Under the pieces are notes generated by a model that worked only from the letters and a program-made list of their open reading frames with translations, was not told the origin of the DNA and ran no database searches. A program made the translations under genes and the position numbers. From Armatimonadota bacterium (GTDB taxonomy: Bacteria > Armatimonadota > Chthonomonadetes > Chthonomonadales > Chthonomonadaceae), in the NCBI GenBank assembly GCA_028871815.1, contig JAGWMJ010000007.1:155288-219287 (forward strand): a stretch of DNA of 64,000 nt, given 5' to 3'. This document shows, in pieces, positions 1 through 8,696 of this stretch (its first letter is position 1; every line of letters starts with the position of its first letter).

Positions 1-432
1 GAGGAATGTGGCCGTTGGCGCAACCGCTTCCATATCGCGGCACATATCCAGCATGACCGGAATGGTGCGCAGCGCTCGCATAATGCCACCTATGCCAAGC
101 GTGTCGGCGATGGTTTGACGCAGTCCGTATCGGGCCGGTATCTCGAAGTCGATAACCGTTCCAGGTCGATAACCGGCTACCTGGATCATATTGATCACGT
201 AGTCGGCGCCCTCGATGGCAGCGCGCCGGTTGGTGGTCACGGAAATGGTTGGGTGCGCATTGAGTGAGCTCGCAACCTTGTTGGCCACGATTTCGGAAGT
301 CAGCAGCCGCTCGGCGTCGATATCCATGAGTGCGACGTCGCTCTCGGCCAGCTCGGGAAACGAGAGGATATCGCCCAGCAGATTCCTTGCAAACACGGTA
401 CTTCCGGCGCCGATCATTGCTATTCTGGGCAA
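1..432 (-). CDS. Family 4 glycosyl hydrolase (alpha-glucosidase/alpha-galactosidase type), 3' end outside window
   Basis: Only the first 144 residues are inside the window. The protein opens with the GH4 nucleotide-binding Rossmann start LPRIAMIGAGSTVFARNLLG, followed by ILSFPEL, the acidic strand end LMDID, TTNRRAAIEGADYVINMIQ and ADTLGIGGIMRALRTIPVML, which are the usual order of conserved blocks in AglA/MelA-like enzymes. GH4 members use NAD+ and a divalent metal to cleave alpha-glycosides in the cytoplasm by a redox-elimination mechanism. The start is a TTG at 432, chosen because an AGGGGG Shine-Dalgarno sequence lies a few bases upstream and an in-frame TAG closes the frame shortly before; there is no ATG in that interval. 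The substrate cannot be told from this part. Confidence 0.88.
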   Translation of the reverse strand, partial: MPRIAMIGAGSTVFARNLLGDILSFPELAESDVALMDIDAERLLTSEIVANKVASSLNAHPTISVTTNRRAAIEGADYVINMIQVAGYRPGTVIDFEIPARYGLRQTIADTLGIGGIMRALRTIPVMLDMCRDMEAVAPTATFL

Positions 433-486
433 AACTTCCCCCTGGTTCTCGCTGAGAGGCCGTCGCCACCCCCCGCGCTGACGCGG

Positions 487-2388
487 CTATGGATTCTGCT
501 TGATCCCTGCCCGTTTCCGGCGAAACAGCTTTCCTGGGAACAGGTAGGTGTCACGGCGCTGCTCGGACTCCATGACGCGGACGCGCGCCTTCAAAAGGTC
601 CTCCAGACAGACCATGCCGGCTACACGTCTTGAGGCGTGATTATCGAGCACCGGCATACGCGTGCGGCCCTGCTCCGCCATGCGCTGCGCAACGCGCTTG
701 AGCGTCTCGTGCGAATATGCCACCGTGTATTCGTTGCTTGCAACGTCCCCCACCGTACGGGCACCGGCGGTGGCGACGCTCTCTTCCAACAGATGCGCAC
801 GAGAGATTACGCCAACGATCTTTCGCTCGTTGTCCACGACCGGGAACAGCTTTTGACTCCGGTCTGCGTTATGGGCCGGGTGACGGGGAAAATCTGCGAG
901 GGGCAGATTCTGCTCCAGGACGGCTGCGTTGGCGCGCATCACTTCACGGGTATAGAGCACTTCGAGCGGATCGATAGCATATTCGCAACTCAGGTGGTAT
1001 CCACGGCGCGCAACCTTTTCGGTGAGGATGGATCGGCGCAAAACGAGCGCACTCACGGCGTAGGCGCAGGCAGTAGCAACCAGGAGGGGACCCAGCATCG
1101 AAAAGTTGTGCGTGATTTCGCACGAGAACAGAACCGCTGCCAATGGCGCCCGCATGGCCGCGCCGAGGACGCACGACATGGATACCATGGCCCAGAATCC
1201 GGCGCCGGCTGGCGGCAAAAAGTGTGCCTCCAGCGCCCCAAGCGCCCCGCCAATCATCAAAAGCGGCGCCAGCACGCCGCCGGAGGTGCCGCTACCCAAG
1301 GAAAAGGACCAGATAACGGTTTTGACGATAAGCACACCAGCGATCAGGCTGTAAGCAACTTGCGACTGTGTGAGCAGCAAGCCGATGGTGTCGTAGCCCA
1401 CACCCAACGCCCGCGGGAAGAGCAACCCGCCCAAGCCAACGGCGGCTCCGCCAATGATCGGCCACACGGCCCAGTGGACGTTGAACCTCTTTCCGAATAC
1501 CACGAACACATCTTCGGACGCATATACCATTCGTGTTGCCACTACCGCAATAAGTCCGCCGAGCAGGCCTGCAACGGCGCATCCAACAAACACAATGGGG
1601 GTAATGGCGCGCAGCAGGTGATCCGGCGGCGCGACCCTCACGCCGTGCATTACCAGGCCGAAGTCGAACCGGCTGCCCAGCAGCGGTACCCGGGCGGCAG
1701 CAGCCACCACGCTGGCCAACACCACAGGGACCAGGCTGCGCGGCTTCCATTCGAACAGCATCACTTCCACGGCCAGCAGGACCGCTGCAGCCGGCGTGCC
1801 GAACGTTGCTGCCATGCCCGCGGCGGCGCCGGCGACCAACAGCGTTTTGCGCTCGGCGCCGGTCAGGTCAAAGAACTGCGCCACCAGCGAGCCAATGGCT
1901 CCGCCGGTCATGATGATGGGGCCCTCGGCGCCAAAGGGTCCGCCAGAGCCGATCGATATGGCCGATGAGATCGGCTTGAGCACCGCCACCCGAGGCTCAA
2001 CGCGGCTCCCTCCGACCATAATCGATTCTATCGCTTCTGGAATGCCGTGACCCCGTATCTTTTCCGAGCCGTACCGGGCCATCACGCCCACGATGGCGCC
2101 GCCAACAACAGGCGCCAGAATGGCTGCGGGTCCCAGGTGGTTCAGTGCCGGAGAGCGATTCAGAAAGCTGACCTGATGGAAGAAGAACAGGTTGGTGAAA
2201 AGCCGGATCAATTGCATCAACGCCCACGCCACGGGAGCGGCAACGAGGCCAAGCAAAACGGCGATACCTGAAATCAGCACTACGCGGAGCGTAAGGGTGA
2301 AGTCACCGGGCTCGGGAGCGTCGCGATGGCCGGTGTTGTACGAATCCGGGTCCGCTTGTAATGGCAATTCGGCATCTCCACTCCACAC
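487..2388 (-). CDS. CLC-family chloride channel/antiporter with C-terminal CBS pair
   Basis: An integral membrane protein of 633 residues. Residues about 35-455 form the CLC pore domain: GSGGPFGAEGP near residue 155 is the conserved anion-selectivity loop with the gating glutamate retained (E155), and GSGTSGGVLAPLL near 365-376 is the second signature. Residues about 460-610 hold two CBS modules (FPVVDNERKIVGVI and MPVLDNHASRRVAGMV), which bind adenine nucleotides in relatives and modulate gating. The retained gating glutamate allows, but does not prove, H+/Cl- exchange. The apparent start is a GTG without a clear ribosome binding site, so the first 25 hydrophilic residues are uncertain. It stands 54 bases upstream of the GH4 gene but no functional link is evident. 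Confidence 0.93.
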   Translation of the reverse strand: MWSGDAELPLQADPDSYNTGHRDAPEPGDFTLTLRVVLISGIAVLLGLVAAPVAWALMQLIRLFTNLFFFHQVSFLNRSPALNHLGPAAILAPVVGGAIVGVMARYGSEKIRGHGIPEAIESIMVGGSRVEPRVAVLKPISSAISIGSGGPFGAEGPIIMTGGAIGSLVAQFFDLTGAERKTLLVAGAAAGMAATFGTPAAAVLLAVEVMLFEWKPRSLVPVVLASVVAAAARVPLLGSRFDFGLVMHGVRVAPPDHLLRAITPIVFVGCAVAGLLGGLIAVVATRMVYASEDVFVVFGKRFNVHWAVWPIIGGAAVGLGGLLFPRALGVGYDTIGLLLTQSQVAYSLIAGVLIVKTVIWSFSLGSGTSGGVLAPLLMIGGALGALEAHFLPPAGAGFWAMVSMSCVLGAAMRAPLAAVLFSCEITHNFSMLGPLLVATACAYAVSALVLRRSILTEKVARRGYHLSCEYAIDPLEVLYTREVMRANAAVLEQNLPLADFPRHPAHNADRSQKLFPVVDNERKIVGVISRAHLLEESVATAGARTVGDVASNEYTVAYSHETLKRVAQRMAEQGRTRMPVLDNHASRRVAGMVCLEDLLKARVRVMESEQRRDTYLFPGKLFRRKRAGIKQNP

Positions 2389-2460
2389 ATCGCTGAGTTC
2401 TACGCGTGGGGTGGCTTAATTCTACCTGTGACGTAAAGGACGCCGGACGAGGCCGAACGG

Positions 2461-4488
2461 TCAGCGAATTGCGAACACCAGTTTGAGCATCAGGCGTGGA
2501 ACAAATGCCGTAGCGTTGGGATCACCCAGAATCACATAGGTGTTGGTGCCCAGGCCGCCGGCATTGTGGTACTGCAGAAATGCATTGAACCGGCCATTTT
2601 GCCACACGGCCCGGCCGCCCCAACTACGCTGCGGACTCATGGCGTAGTTAAACGTGAAGATATGCTGTTGTGTAACGCCCTGATAGTTCTGCACAAACGA
2701 CATCAGGCCAAGATCGAGGTGGCGAAACAGCCGGACTTGCACCGACGGTCCGACCGAGGTGTAGGGTAGATCCGCCTCAACGCCCGTTTGAAAGTTGATG
2801 CCCCAATTGCGGTAGTTGTCGCCGGCGCCCCCACCTACCGCCATTCCCCAGGTGGCGTCGGTTTGGGCGTCGAACATCGCGTAGCTGCCGAAGGTCTCAA
2901 TGGAGTAGTTTCGCCGCGTTACCAGGCTGGCATCCGCCGAAACGCCGCGTTGAAATGGAACGCCATCCAGATGCCAGTTCCAGGTGTATCCACCGTTGAC
3001 GTCAGCTCGTCGGAAGAAGCCGTGCTTCCATTTGGGTGAATAGTCGGTAAAGCCACCGGCACCCTGATAGTCGGTAAAGGGAATGAATCCCAACCGGTCG
3101 AGAAATGCGCCATCAACACGCGCCACACTCATAACGCCGAAAAGATTCGTGTCGTTGAAGTTGACATCGGCATAGTAGCCGCGGCCGCCGGCCTGTGGAC
3201 CCAGCGACTGCGCAAGGTTGGCATCAGCGCCCCACTTTCGGTGCTGCCAGGATGGCGTAAGTGCGATCACGGTGTTATCGGCGCCGGCGGCAGAGTGCTG
3301 CATCAGTAACACCGACGTGGTGGTGGCGGCATTGAAGTTCTGGCGAAACGACGCCACCAGATCGCTTTCGCTGCCAAACGCGGCATCTCCAAGCATGCTG
3401 AACGATGTATGCGGGCTCAGTTGGCCGTAGGCATTCACCCCGGCATCGATGCGGCCAATCAGCTGCGAATCGAAGAACGGCCCGATGGCATAGTTGCTTC
3501 CTACATTGCGAAAGTCGCTACCTTCCTGAAAGAACGGCCGTTCATCCGGAACGAAGTGGCCACTTCGCGAGAAGGCAATGCTGGCCACAGCGCCTTCAAT
3601 GCTCTGGAAGTCGGGGTTAATTGTAGCTACAGTGGTTATCTCAGGAGTTGGTTGCAGCCTGGCATCCAACCCCGCCTGCAGCTCCGCGCGACCACCGGCA
3701 TTCATGCCAACAGATGGCAGTAGGTACGGCAGCAGCGAAAGCCGCGGCTTCCAGGTGCGAAGCGGTGGCACCACGCCAAGCCACTTTCCCTCGCGCGATT
3801 GCGAACCTTCGGGTCCGAGGTCGGACCACCAGGAATCGACGTGAGCGTGCTGCTCATGCCGCTGAAAGTTGATCCCCATTACCATCGCCGCGGCTCGCGC
3901 CGGGTAGGGAAGAATGCGCCAGGGAATACGCATCTCAGCGGTCCATCCACCGGCGTCGCGCTTCGTGGCTGCCTGCCAGTCTCCCTGCCACTCCAGCTTG
4001 TCGGCGCGGCCGCCGGCGATCGATGCCGATTGCGTGCCTATGGCGTTTACCGTAAAAGTCGATCCATCCGCCCACTGCATTGTGTCGAAGGTATCGATGC
4101 GAAACGCAACGTTGTCGTCGTTGGAAAGATCAACGTTACGAATTGATTCATTGGCTACAATAGCAGATGGTTTGGAGTCGCGGCACCGGAACGCGATGAA
4201 GATATCGGTGGCGTTATAGATCAACCAGGCTTCTGTCTGATCGGGTGCCGGTTGATGCGCGGAGGTCTCTATGAACACAGTCGCGTGGGCTGCAACCTTC
4301 CACGCGGCATCGCGCAGAGAGCCGTCGATGACTGGCGGGGCAACGCCGGCAGGCAACCTTACAGCGGCCAGAGTTCGCTTTGACCAGCGCTGGGCAAATG
4401 CCGTTGAGGTAATTGTGGCCAGCATTATAAGGATGGCAGCCGCCAATACCCGTTTGAGAGAAGGCGTGTACGACTCGGAAAAATGCAT
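2461..4488 (-). CDS. Secreted CBM9-like / DUF5916-type beta-barrel protein
   Basis: 675 residues with a signal peptide (hydrophobic stretch about 15-32 ending AFA-Q). Residues about 40-250 resemble the family 9 carbohydrate-binding-like domain: VIDGSLRDAAWKVA, TEAWLIYNATDIFIAFRCRD, DDNVAFRIDTF and GGWTAEMRIPWR are typical. The remainder is rich in alternating hydrophobic/polar strands and ends in a short strand finishing with Arg (MLKLVFAIR), as in DUF5916 proteins proposed to sit in the outer membrane as barrels. Function is unknown; oligosaccharide binding or uptake is a guess from the N-terminal domain. Translation starts only about 10 bases after a TATACT hexamer, so the mRNA may be leaderless. 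Confidence 0.85.
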   Translation of the reverse strand: MHFSESYTPSLKRVLAAAILIMLATITSTAFAQRWSKRTLAAVRLPAGVAPPVIDGSLRDAAWKVAAHATVFIETSAHQPAPDQTEAWLIYNATDIFIAFRCRDSKPSAIVANESIRNVDLSNDDNVAFRIDTFDTMQWADGSTFTVNAIGTQSASIAGGRADKLEWQGDWQAATKRDAGGWTAEMRIPWRILPYPARAAAMVMGINFQRHEQHAHVDSWWSDLGPEGSQSREGKWLGVVPPLRTWKPRLSLLPYLLPSVGMNAGGRAELQAGLDARLQPTPEITTVATINPDFQSIEGAVASIAFSRSGHFVPDERPFFQEGSDFRNVGSNYAIGPFFDSQLIGRIDAGVNAYGQLSPHTSFSMLGDAAFGSESDLVASFRQNFNAATTTSVLLMQHSAAGADNTVIALTPSWQHRKWGADANLAQSLGPQAGGRGYYADVNFNDTNLFGVMSVARVDGAFLDRLGFIPFTDYQGAGGFTDYSPKWKHGFFRRADVNGGYTWNWHLDGVPFQRGVSADASLVTRRNYSIETFGSYAMFDAQTDATWGMAVGGGAGDNYRNWGINFQTGVEADLPYTSVGPSVQVRLFRHLDLGLMSFVQNYQGVTQQHIFTFNYAMSPQRSWGGRAVWQNGRFNAFLQYHNAGGLGTNTYVILGDPNATAFVPRLMLKLVFAIR

Positions 4489-4498
4489 CTGTTGCTAC

Positions 4499-4504
4499 AG
4501 TATA
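4499..4504 (-). promoter_or_regulatory. Candidate -10 element for the CBM9-like gene, nearly leaderless
   Basis: TATACT on the minus strand ends 10 bases before the ATG at 4488, which would put the transcription start 3-4 bases before the start codon. No good -35 hexamer is seen at 16-18 bases. No Shine-Dalgarno sequence precedes the ATG, which agrees with a leaderless message. Confidence 0.35.
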
Positions 4505-4577
4505 CAAACCATTGAAACCGTGGGTTTTTGCAGTCCCGAAAGTCTACCCGGTTTGCGACTGAGCCCAACCCGTCGGA

Positions 4578-5234
4578 TCAGTCGGCAGCTGCGGCATCCA
4601 TAATCTGTTTGACAAGTGTATACCGAGTCCGCGGTTCAACGTTGAGTTTGGTCATAACGCGCTCGGTGGCATGCCGAACCGCTCCGGTAGAAACAGGCGC
4701 TTCCATCTCTGCGGTGAGCACCTCCGCGATCGCGTCGGTGCCTAATTCGCTGCCGACCAGTTTGCGAGCTACCGCAAGCTCGAGAGCCGAGAGCCCCATC
4801 CTTCGGCCCAACCTTACCATAGTGCGATCCGGTTCCGCCAGGTTTGCCTCAAGGCGCAACGCCACTATCTCGGCTGCGGCACGCCTCACTGCTTCGGTAA
4901 CATCACTCGGGCTGCAGTTTTTGGGTAGCGCATCTACGGCGCCGGCGGCCCGCGCCACGGAGAGCAGGTGCGTATGTGAAGTCAGAAGGATGATCGCGGT
5001 TTCTGGCCGTGCCCGCAGAATAGCCGCGCACGCCTCAGTTCCATTCACCAGAGGCATAGAGAGGTCCATGAGGACGACGTCCGGCGCTAAACTCTCTGCC
5101 AATGAGATGGCTTCGCTGCCATCCATCGCCTCGCCGCACACAACCATGTCGGGCTCGGCGTTGATGTGCGCCGCCAACATCTGGCGCAGCAGATCGAAGT
5201 CATCGGCAATGAGAACGCGTAACGGTTCCGGCAT
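4578..5234 (-). CDS. NarL-type response regulator with divergent LuxR-like HTH
   Basis: 218 residues. The receiver domain (about 5-120) has the acidic pair D11-D12, the phospho-acceptor D57 in VVLMDLSMP, a switch Thr in ILLTSHTH and the conserved Lys in ALPKNCS. The C-terminal 80 residues follow the LuxR/FixJ pattern (MGLSALELAVARKL ... TGAVRHATERVMTKLNVEPRTR) but with several extra residues before the recognition helix, so DNA binding is likely but target type unknown. The start at 5234 is favoured over a longer frame because an AAAGGAA ribosome binding site precedes it. It is the third gene behind the HTH-ParA and DUF499-C genes, 64 bases after the latter; no sensor kinase is nearby. Confidence 0.87.
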   Translation of the reverse strand: MPEPLRVLIADDFDLLRQMLAAHINAEPDMVVCGEAMDGSEAISLAESLAPDVVLMDLSMPLVNGTEACAAILRARPETAIILLTSHTHLLSVARAAGAVDALPKNCSPSDVTEAVRRAAAEIVALRLEANLAEPDRTMVRLGRRMGLSALELAVARKLVGSELGTDAIAEVLTAEMEAPVSTGAVRHATERVMTKLNVEPRTRYTLVKQIMDAAAAD

Positions 5235-5298
5235 GCGCGTTCCTTTCGTTGTGCGAAAAGGGGACCGTGCAGATCGTGCCGCCACGCCCACAGCTGGG

Positions 5299-6522
5299 CT
5301 AGGTGGCGGGATTCTCCTTCTCAAACTCTGCCATGACGAACCCTAGCGAACGGCAACGCTCGCCCACACTCTTCACCAGGCCCGGCGAGGCGCCCTCGCG
5401 AAATCGCGCATTCACGTGGAGACGCACCCTTACGGCTGCACCAGGCGCCGCGCCAAGATGCTGCAGTACCTCCGAGCGAATGCGGCCAAAATCGCGTATG
5501 AACGCTGCCGCGGTGCCATCCCAAACCGCGTGGAACTGTACCGGCCCACGCGCGTCGATATCGGCGAGATTCGGAAGCGCTTCGGTTCGGCCCGCCAAAC
5601 CGTGGGGGATTGCGTCGTTCAACGTCCGGCTGGACTGGAGGCGTGGCAGGTAGAGATACGTTGCGAAGCAGCCGGGCAACTGCGCAATGGGAACCGGCGA
5701 GCCCAACCAACCCGTCAACCGGTCATATTCGTCGCGCAGCACGGTCGGCGGCAGCTCCAAGAGCAGAAGATCCTCGGCACACAAACGCGCGGAACATCGG
5801 CTGGCGATTCCATCTCCGGCTTCCAGCGCCAGCTCGCGCCATTGAATCGGAGCCGCAGGATCGGCCTGTGTTGGAACCAGGAGCCATTTCCACGCCTCGC
5901 CGATCTGTCGATTCACAACGGCATCAGCATCGTCGGCCTGTGCGCGAGCGTGGGCAAGCTGAATCGCATCCAGGCTCAGGGCAGCGCCCTCATGCGCGAT
6001 GGATCGCCACGCCAGAAGCGCGCGTATCGACTCGTACAGCGACTTCACCTTGCGTGAATCGGGCGCAAGAAAAACGAGGGTGTTGCGGTACCGGCGCGGA
6101 CCGCTGCCGCGAAAGTTGAGAAAGCTGTCGCTGATGTGCAGTGCCGGATCGGAAGCTGCATCCGGCGTTTCGTGAGGATGGTGCGGGCTAAGAATGACCA
6201 ACGACGTAGCCAGCGTATCGGGAACGTCGGCAGTAAACGCCGGTGCCACGTGAATGGCGCTAAAACAGCCGGTATCTCGCGATGACAACAGCAGTCGTTT
6301 GCGCGTTTCGGCGAGCAGCATGGCGTCGCGGACTGCCTCTGCGCGTTCGGCAGCGAGGTGGAGCACCACCTTCAGCGGACCGTCATCAGACTGCGGATCA
6401 TCGGCGGAACGTACCGTCCGCGCCTCAGAAAAGATGCTTCTCAGCGGGTCGCCGGAGCCTTCGCCGTCACCAGGTTCCGGATTAATCCAATCGGGCGGCG
6501 GACCCAGCGGCTTTTTACGCAT
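5299..6522 (-). CDS. Stand-alone C-terminal half of a DUF499-type ATPase (no ATPase domain)
   Basis: 407 residues. The region from about 85 to 300 matches the C-terminal half of DUF499 proteins in block order: RLLLSSRDTGCF, IHVAPAFTADVPD, SLVILSPHHPHE, YRNTLVFLAPDSRKV, LAWRSIAHEGAALSLD, WKWLLVPTQADP, YLYLPRL and LNDAIPHGLAG. Even the terminal GPVQFHAVWD to FVMAEFEKE segment of those proteins is kept. DUF499 proteins are normally about 1000 residues with an N-terminal P-loop; here no Walker A motif exists and residues 1-60 are a Pro/Asp-rich leader. The ATG at 6522 has an AAGGAG ribosome binding site and overlaps the parA stop by 8 bases, implying translational coupling. Full-length DUF499 proteins often occur with DNA methyltransferases and helicases in defence islands; none is here. 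Confidence 0.75.
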   Translation of the reverse strand: MRKKPLGPPPDWINPEPGDGEGSGDPLRSIFSEARTVRSADDPQSDDGPLKVVLHLAAERAEAVRDAMLLAETRKRLLLSSRDTGCFSAIHVAPAFTADVPDTLATSLVILSPHHPHETPDAASDPALHISDSFLNFRGSGPRRYRNTLVFLAPDSRKVKSLYESIRALLAWRSIAHEGAALSLDAIQLAHARAQADDADAVVNRQIGEAWKWLLVPTQADPAAPIQWRELALEAGDGIASRCSARLCAEDLLLLELPPTVLRDEYDRLTGWLGSPVPIAQLPGCFATYLYLPRLQSSRTLNDAIPHGLAGRTEALPNLADIDARGPVQFHAVWDGTAAAFIRDFGRIRSEVLQHLGAAPGAAVRVRLHVNARFREGASPGLVKSVGERCRSLGFVMAEFEKENPAT

Positions 6523-7492
6523 CCAGTATCTCCTTCACCAACGCCTCGTAATCCTGTGTCGCCGGGTTATTGGGGAACAGGGCCGGCAGTGGCTGCCGGT
6601 ACATCTGCGCTCGGCTCACGTCCACCGCCTTTCGTATAACGGTATGGTAGACGCGCGACCCGTAGTGCCTCCAGAGTTGATCCAGCACGTCGTCGCTAAA
6701 CTGATTCGATTCCACGCGGCAAGCCAGGAAGCGATGTGTCGGCTGCTCGGGCAACTGTTCAGCCACGTGCCGTACAATATCCAGGAGCTTGACGGTGCCA
6801 CGCAGGCTGAATGCGCCCATATCTACCGGAACAATGACGTCGGTTGAAGCTGCTATGGCATTGCAGGTTATCGCATCCAGGCTCGGCGGACAATCGATGA
6901 CGACATAGTCGAATTCCGGCAGAATCGGCTTCAACGCATTGCGCAGGAGGTTGACCCACCAGGGGCGACCCGTCACCTGAAGTGTGGTATCTGCCAGCTC
7001 CAGGTTACTGCCTACGATGTAGAGCGACGGTGGCAACGGCAGCGCGGAGGTCTCGGGACCGGATGCGGTACCCATATTCGCTACGGGCTGCATCACTTCC
7101 TGAATCGGCATGCCCTTGACCAGGATTTCGTAGAGCGTCTTCTCCAGTTTGTCGCTGTCGATGCCATAAACCTGCGTGAGGTGAGCTTGCGGATCGGCAT
7201 CGATCATCAGCGTGGGACCACGCTCAGCCAGGAGCCATGCCAGAGTGGATGCCGTGGTCGTTTTGCCCACTCCGCCCTTATGGTTGCAAACCGAAAAAAT
7301 GCGAGGCGCCCCGCGTACGGCCGGCTCTGGCGTACCAACGCGGGCGAACACGCTTTCGAGCTCCGCCCGATCGACGCGGAGACGCCGGCCGCTTGGATAG
7401 CTCGTAAGCTGACCCTCGCGGATGTAGTTGCGCAAGGTCTGGGCGCTCACATGGACCAGTGCGGCCGCATCGGCCAGGTCCATCAGGTCCAT
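6515..7492 (-). CDS. ParA-family ATPase with N-terminal excisionase-type HTH
   Basis: 325 residues. Residues 1-50 form a MerR/excisionase-like winged helix (LADAAALVHVSAQTLRNYI ... RRLRVDRAELESVF). From residue 64 the protein is a classical ParA/Soj ATPase: deviant Walker A HKGGVGKTTT (71-80), MIDADPQAHLT, Walker B VVIDCPPSLD, and VPVDMGAFSLRGT. ParA proteins move or count DNA or protein cargo by ATP-driven dimerisation on DNA. No ParB gene follows; instead the next gene is the DUF499-C protein, overlapping by 8 bases. The start at 7492 has GGGAGG eight bases upstream; an upstream in-frame extension is unlikely. Transcribed from the promoter at 7599-7628. Confidence 0.9.
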   Translation of the reverse strand: MDLMDLADAAALVHVSAQTLRNYIREGQLTSYPSGRRLRVDRAELESVFARVGTPEPAVRGAPRIFSVCNHKGGVGKTTTASTLAWLLAERGPTLMIDADPQAHLTQVYGIDSDKLEKTLYEILVKGMPIQEVMQPVANMGTASGPETSALPLPPSLYIVGSNLELADTTLQVTGRPWWVNLLRNALKPILPEFDYVVIDCPPSLDAITCNAIAASTDVIVPVDMGAFSLRGTVKLLDIVRHVAEQLPEQPTHRFLACRVESNQFSDDVLDQLWRHYGSRVYHTVIRKAVDVSRAQMYRQPLPALFPNNPATQDYEALVKEILDA

Positions 7493-7598
7493 GAGCAGTA
7501 CCTCCCTACGGGAGTGAGTATCATTACAATATGGCCGCAAACGTGGCAGAATGCCCAGAATACCTTGCCACAAGGCGTGCGCGAGGGGTTAGCTTGGA

Positions 7599-7628
7599 AG
7601 TATACAGCGTGGGCTTCCACCGTGTCAA
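7599..7628 (-). promoter_or_regulatory. Strong sigma70-type promoter of the parA operon
   Basis: On the minus strand TTGACA (7628-7623) and TATACT (7604-7599) are separated by 18 bases. The start point would be near 7592, leaving a leader of about 100 bases before the parA ATG. Confidence 0.7.
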
Positions 7629-7718
7629 ACGTGGCAACGGGTCGAGACCGCACAGCGGCGAAGGTTTCCGGCGAAGAAACGAGCAGATTCTCCCGGAACG
7701 CTGTAACAGGCAAATGCC

Positions 7719-7747
7719 TTGACAGCCTGAACGAATTAGTGGATACT
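7719..7747 (+). promoter_or_regulatory. Promoter of the VOC protein gene
   Basis: TTGACA at 7719-7724 and GATACT at 7742-7747 with a 17-base spacer. The -10 hexamer lies inside an inverted repeat (7737-7756). Confidence 0.55.
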
Positions 7748-7756
7748 TGTCCACTA
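7737..7756. promoter_or_regulatory. Inverted repeat overlapping the -10 of the VOC gene, probable repressor operator
   Basis: TAGTGGA and TCCACTA form a perfect 7-base inverted repeat with a 6-base spacer. Its placement over the -10 element is typical of a repressor site of a dimeric winged-helix regulator such as MarR or HxlR types. No regulator gene is adjacent, so the binding protein is unknown. Confidence 0.5.
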
Positions 7757-7830
7757 GTACGTTGTGTTCATCGGTTATCGCATCGAGCCGGCAAACCAAT
7801 GGACCGTGACCGTTCAACAAGGAGAAGACG

Positions 7831-8589
7831 ATGGCAAAGTTTGGTCATTTTGATCTGAAGGCGAAGGATGCCGCGCGGGCGCGAGGCTTCTACGAGTCGG
7901 TATTCAACTGGAAGTTTCATCGCTGGGATGGTCCTATGGAGTACTGGCTCATTCAGACAGGCGCTGGGAAGTACGGGATCGACGGCGGCATGTCGCTCCG
8001 AAATGAGAGCGACAAGAGTAATGTAACGTTCACAGCTGCCGTACCGGACGTGGATGCCTATCTGGAGCGCGCACTTTCGGCGGGAGCCAGCCAGTTGCTG
8101 GACAAGCATACGATTCCCGGCGTGGGCGACATGGTACTTGTCGCGGACCGTGAGGGGCTTCCGTTCGGCATGCTTCAGTTTCTCCCCGGGGCTGAAGGCC
8201 AGGCGATGCCGGGCGCGCCTGCCGAGGGCCGACGCCCTGTTCACTTCGAGTTCTGCGCCACCGACGTGGAAGCCGCCATGAAGTTCTACACCGCGGTTCT
8301 CGACTGGACCTTCGACAAGCACGGCGGCGAGCAAACGTACTATCTCGCGAAGGGTGGCGACCAGGATGCACCCGGCATCAACGGCGGCCTTATGCCCGAA
8401 ATCGAGAACTGCCCGAACATGTTCCTTGCGGTCATCGAGACTCCCGATGTGGAAGCGACGGCCGGGGCAATAACGGCAGCAGGCGGCAGCCTCGTGACCG
8501 CTCGCATGGATATTCCCCACGTTGGCAGCTGTTACTACTGCACCGATACCGAGTGCAATTCGCTGGCGATCATGCAATTCACCCGCTAG
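7831..8589 (+). CDS. Two-domain VOC (glyoxalase/bleomycin-resistance-like) protein
   Basis: 252 residues made of two repeated VOC modules, about 1-118 and 130-250. Each has the beta-alpha-beta-beta-beta pattern with FYESVFNWKFHRWDG and FYTAVLDWTFDKHGG in the same place, and HFEFCATDVEAAMKF at the start of the second. VOC proteins bind a divalent metal and act as dioxygenases, isomerases, or antibiotic-binding proteins; the reaction cannot be predicted here. The start has AAGGAG seven bases upstream. Transcription is probably controlled at the operator-like repeat at 7737-7756. Confidence 0.9.
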   Translation: MAKFGHFDLKAKDAARARGFYESVFNWKFHRWDGPMEYWLIQTGAGKYGIDGGMSLRNESDKSNVTFTAAVPDVDAYLERALSAGASQLLDKHTIPGVGDMVLVADREGLPFGMLQFLPGAEGQAMPGAPAEGRRPVHFEFCATDVEAAMKFYTAVLDWTFDKHGGEQTYYLAKGGDQDAPGINGGLMPEIENCPNMFLAVIETPDVEATAGAITAAGGSLVTARMDIPHVGSCYYCTDTECNSLAIMQFTR

Positions 8590-8696
8590 CGGGCTAGTGT
8601 GATGCGCTATAGCCAACCTGGCGCCGGCCGGCATCCCGTGCGTGCGACGCCAGGTAGGCATTCTCGAACAGCCCGGCAGGTATGTCTGGAGGAACC

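Noticed and set aside
637..1968. A 443-codon plus-strand frame opposite the chloride channel gene
   Set aside because: It is antisense to a clear CLC protein; its composition is Arg/His/Gln-rich and it matches no family.
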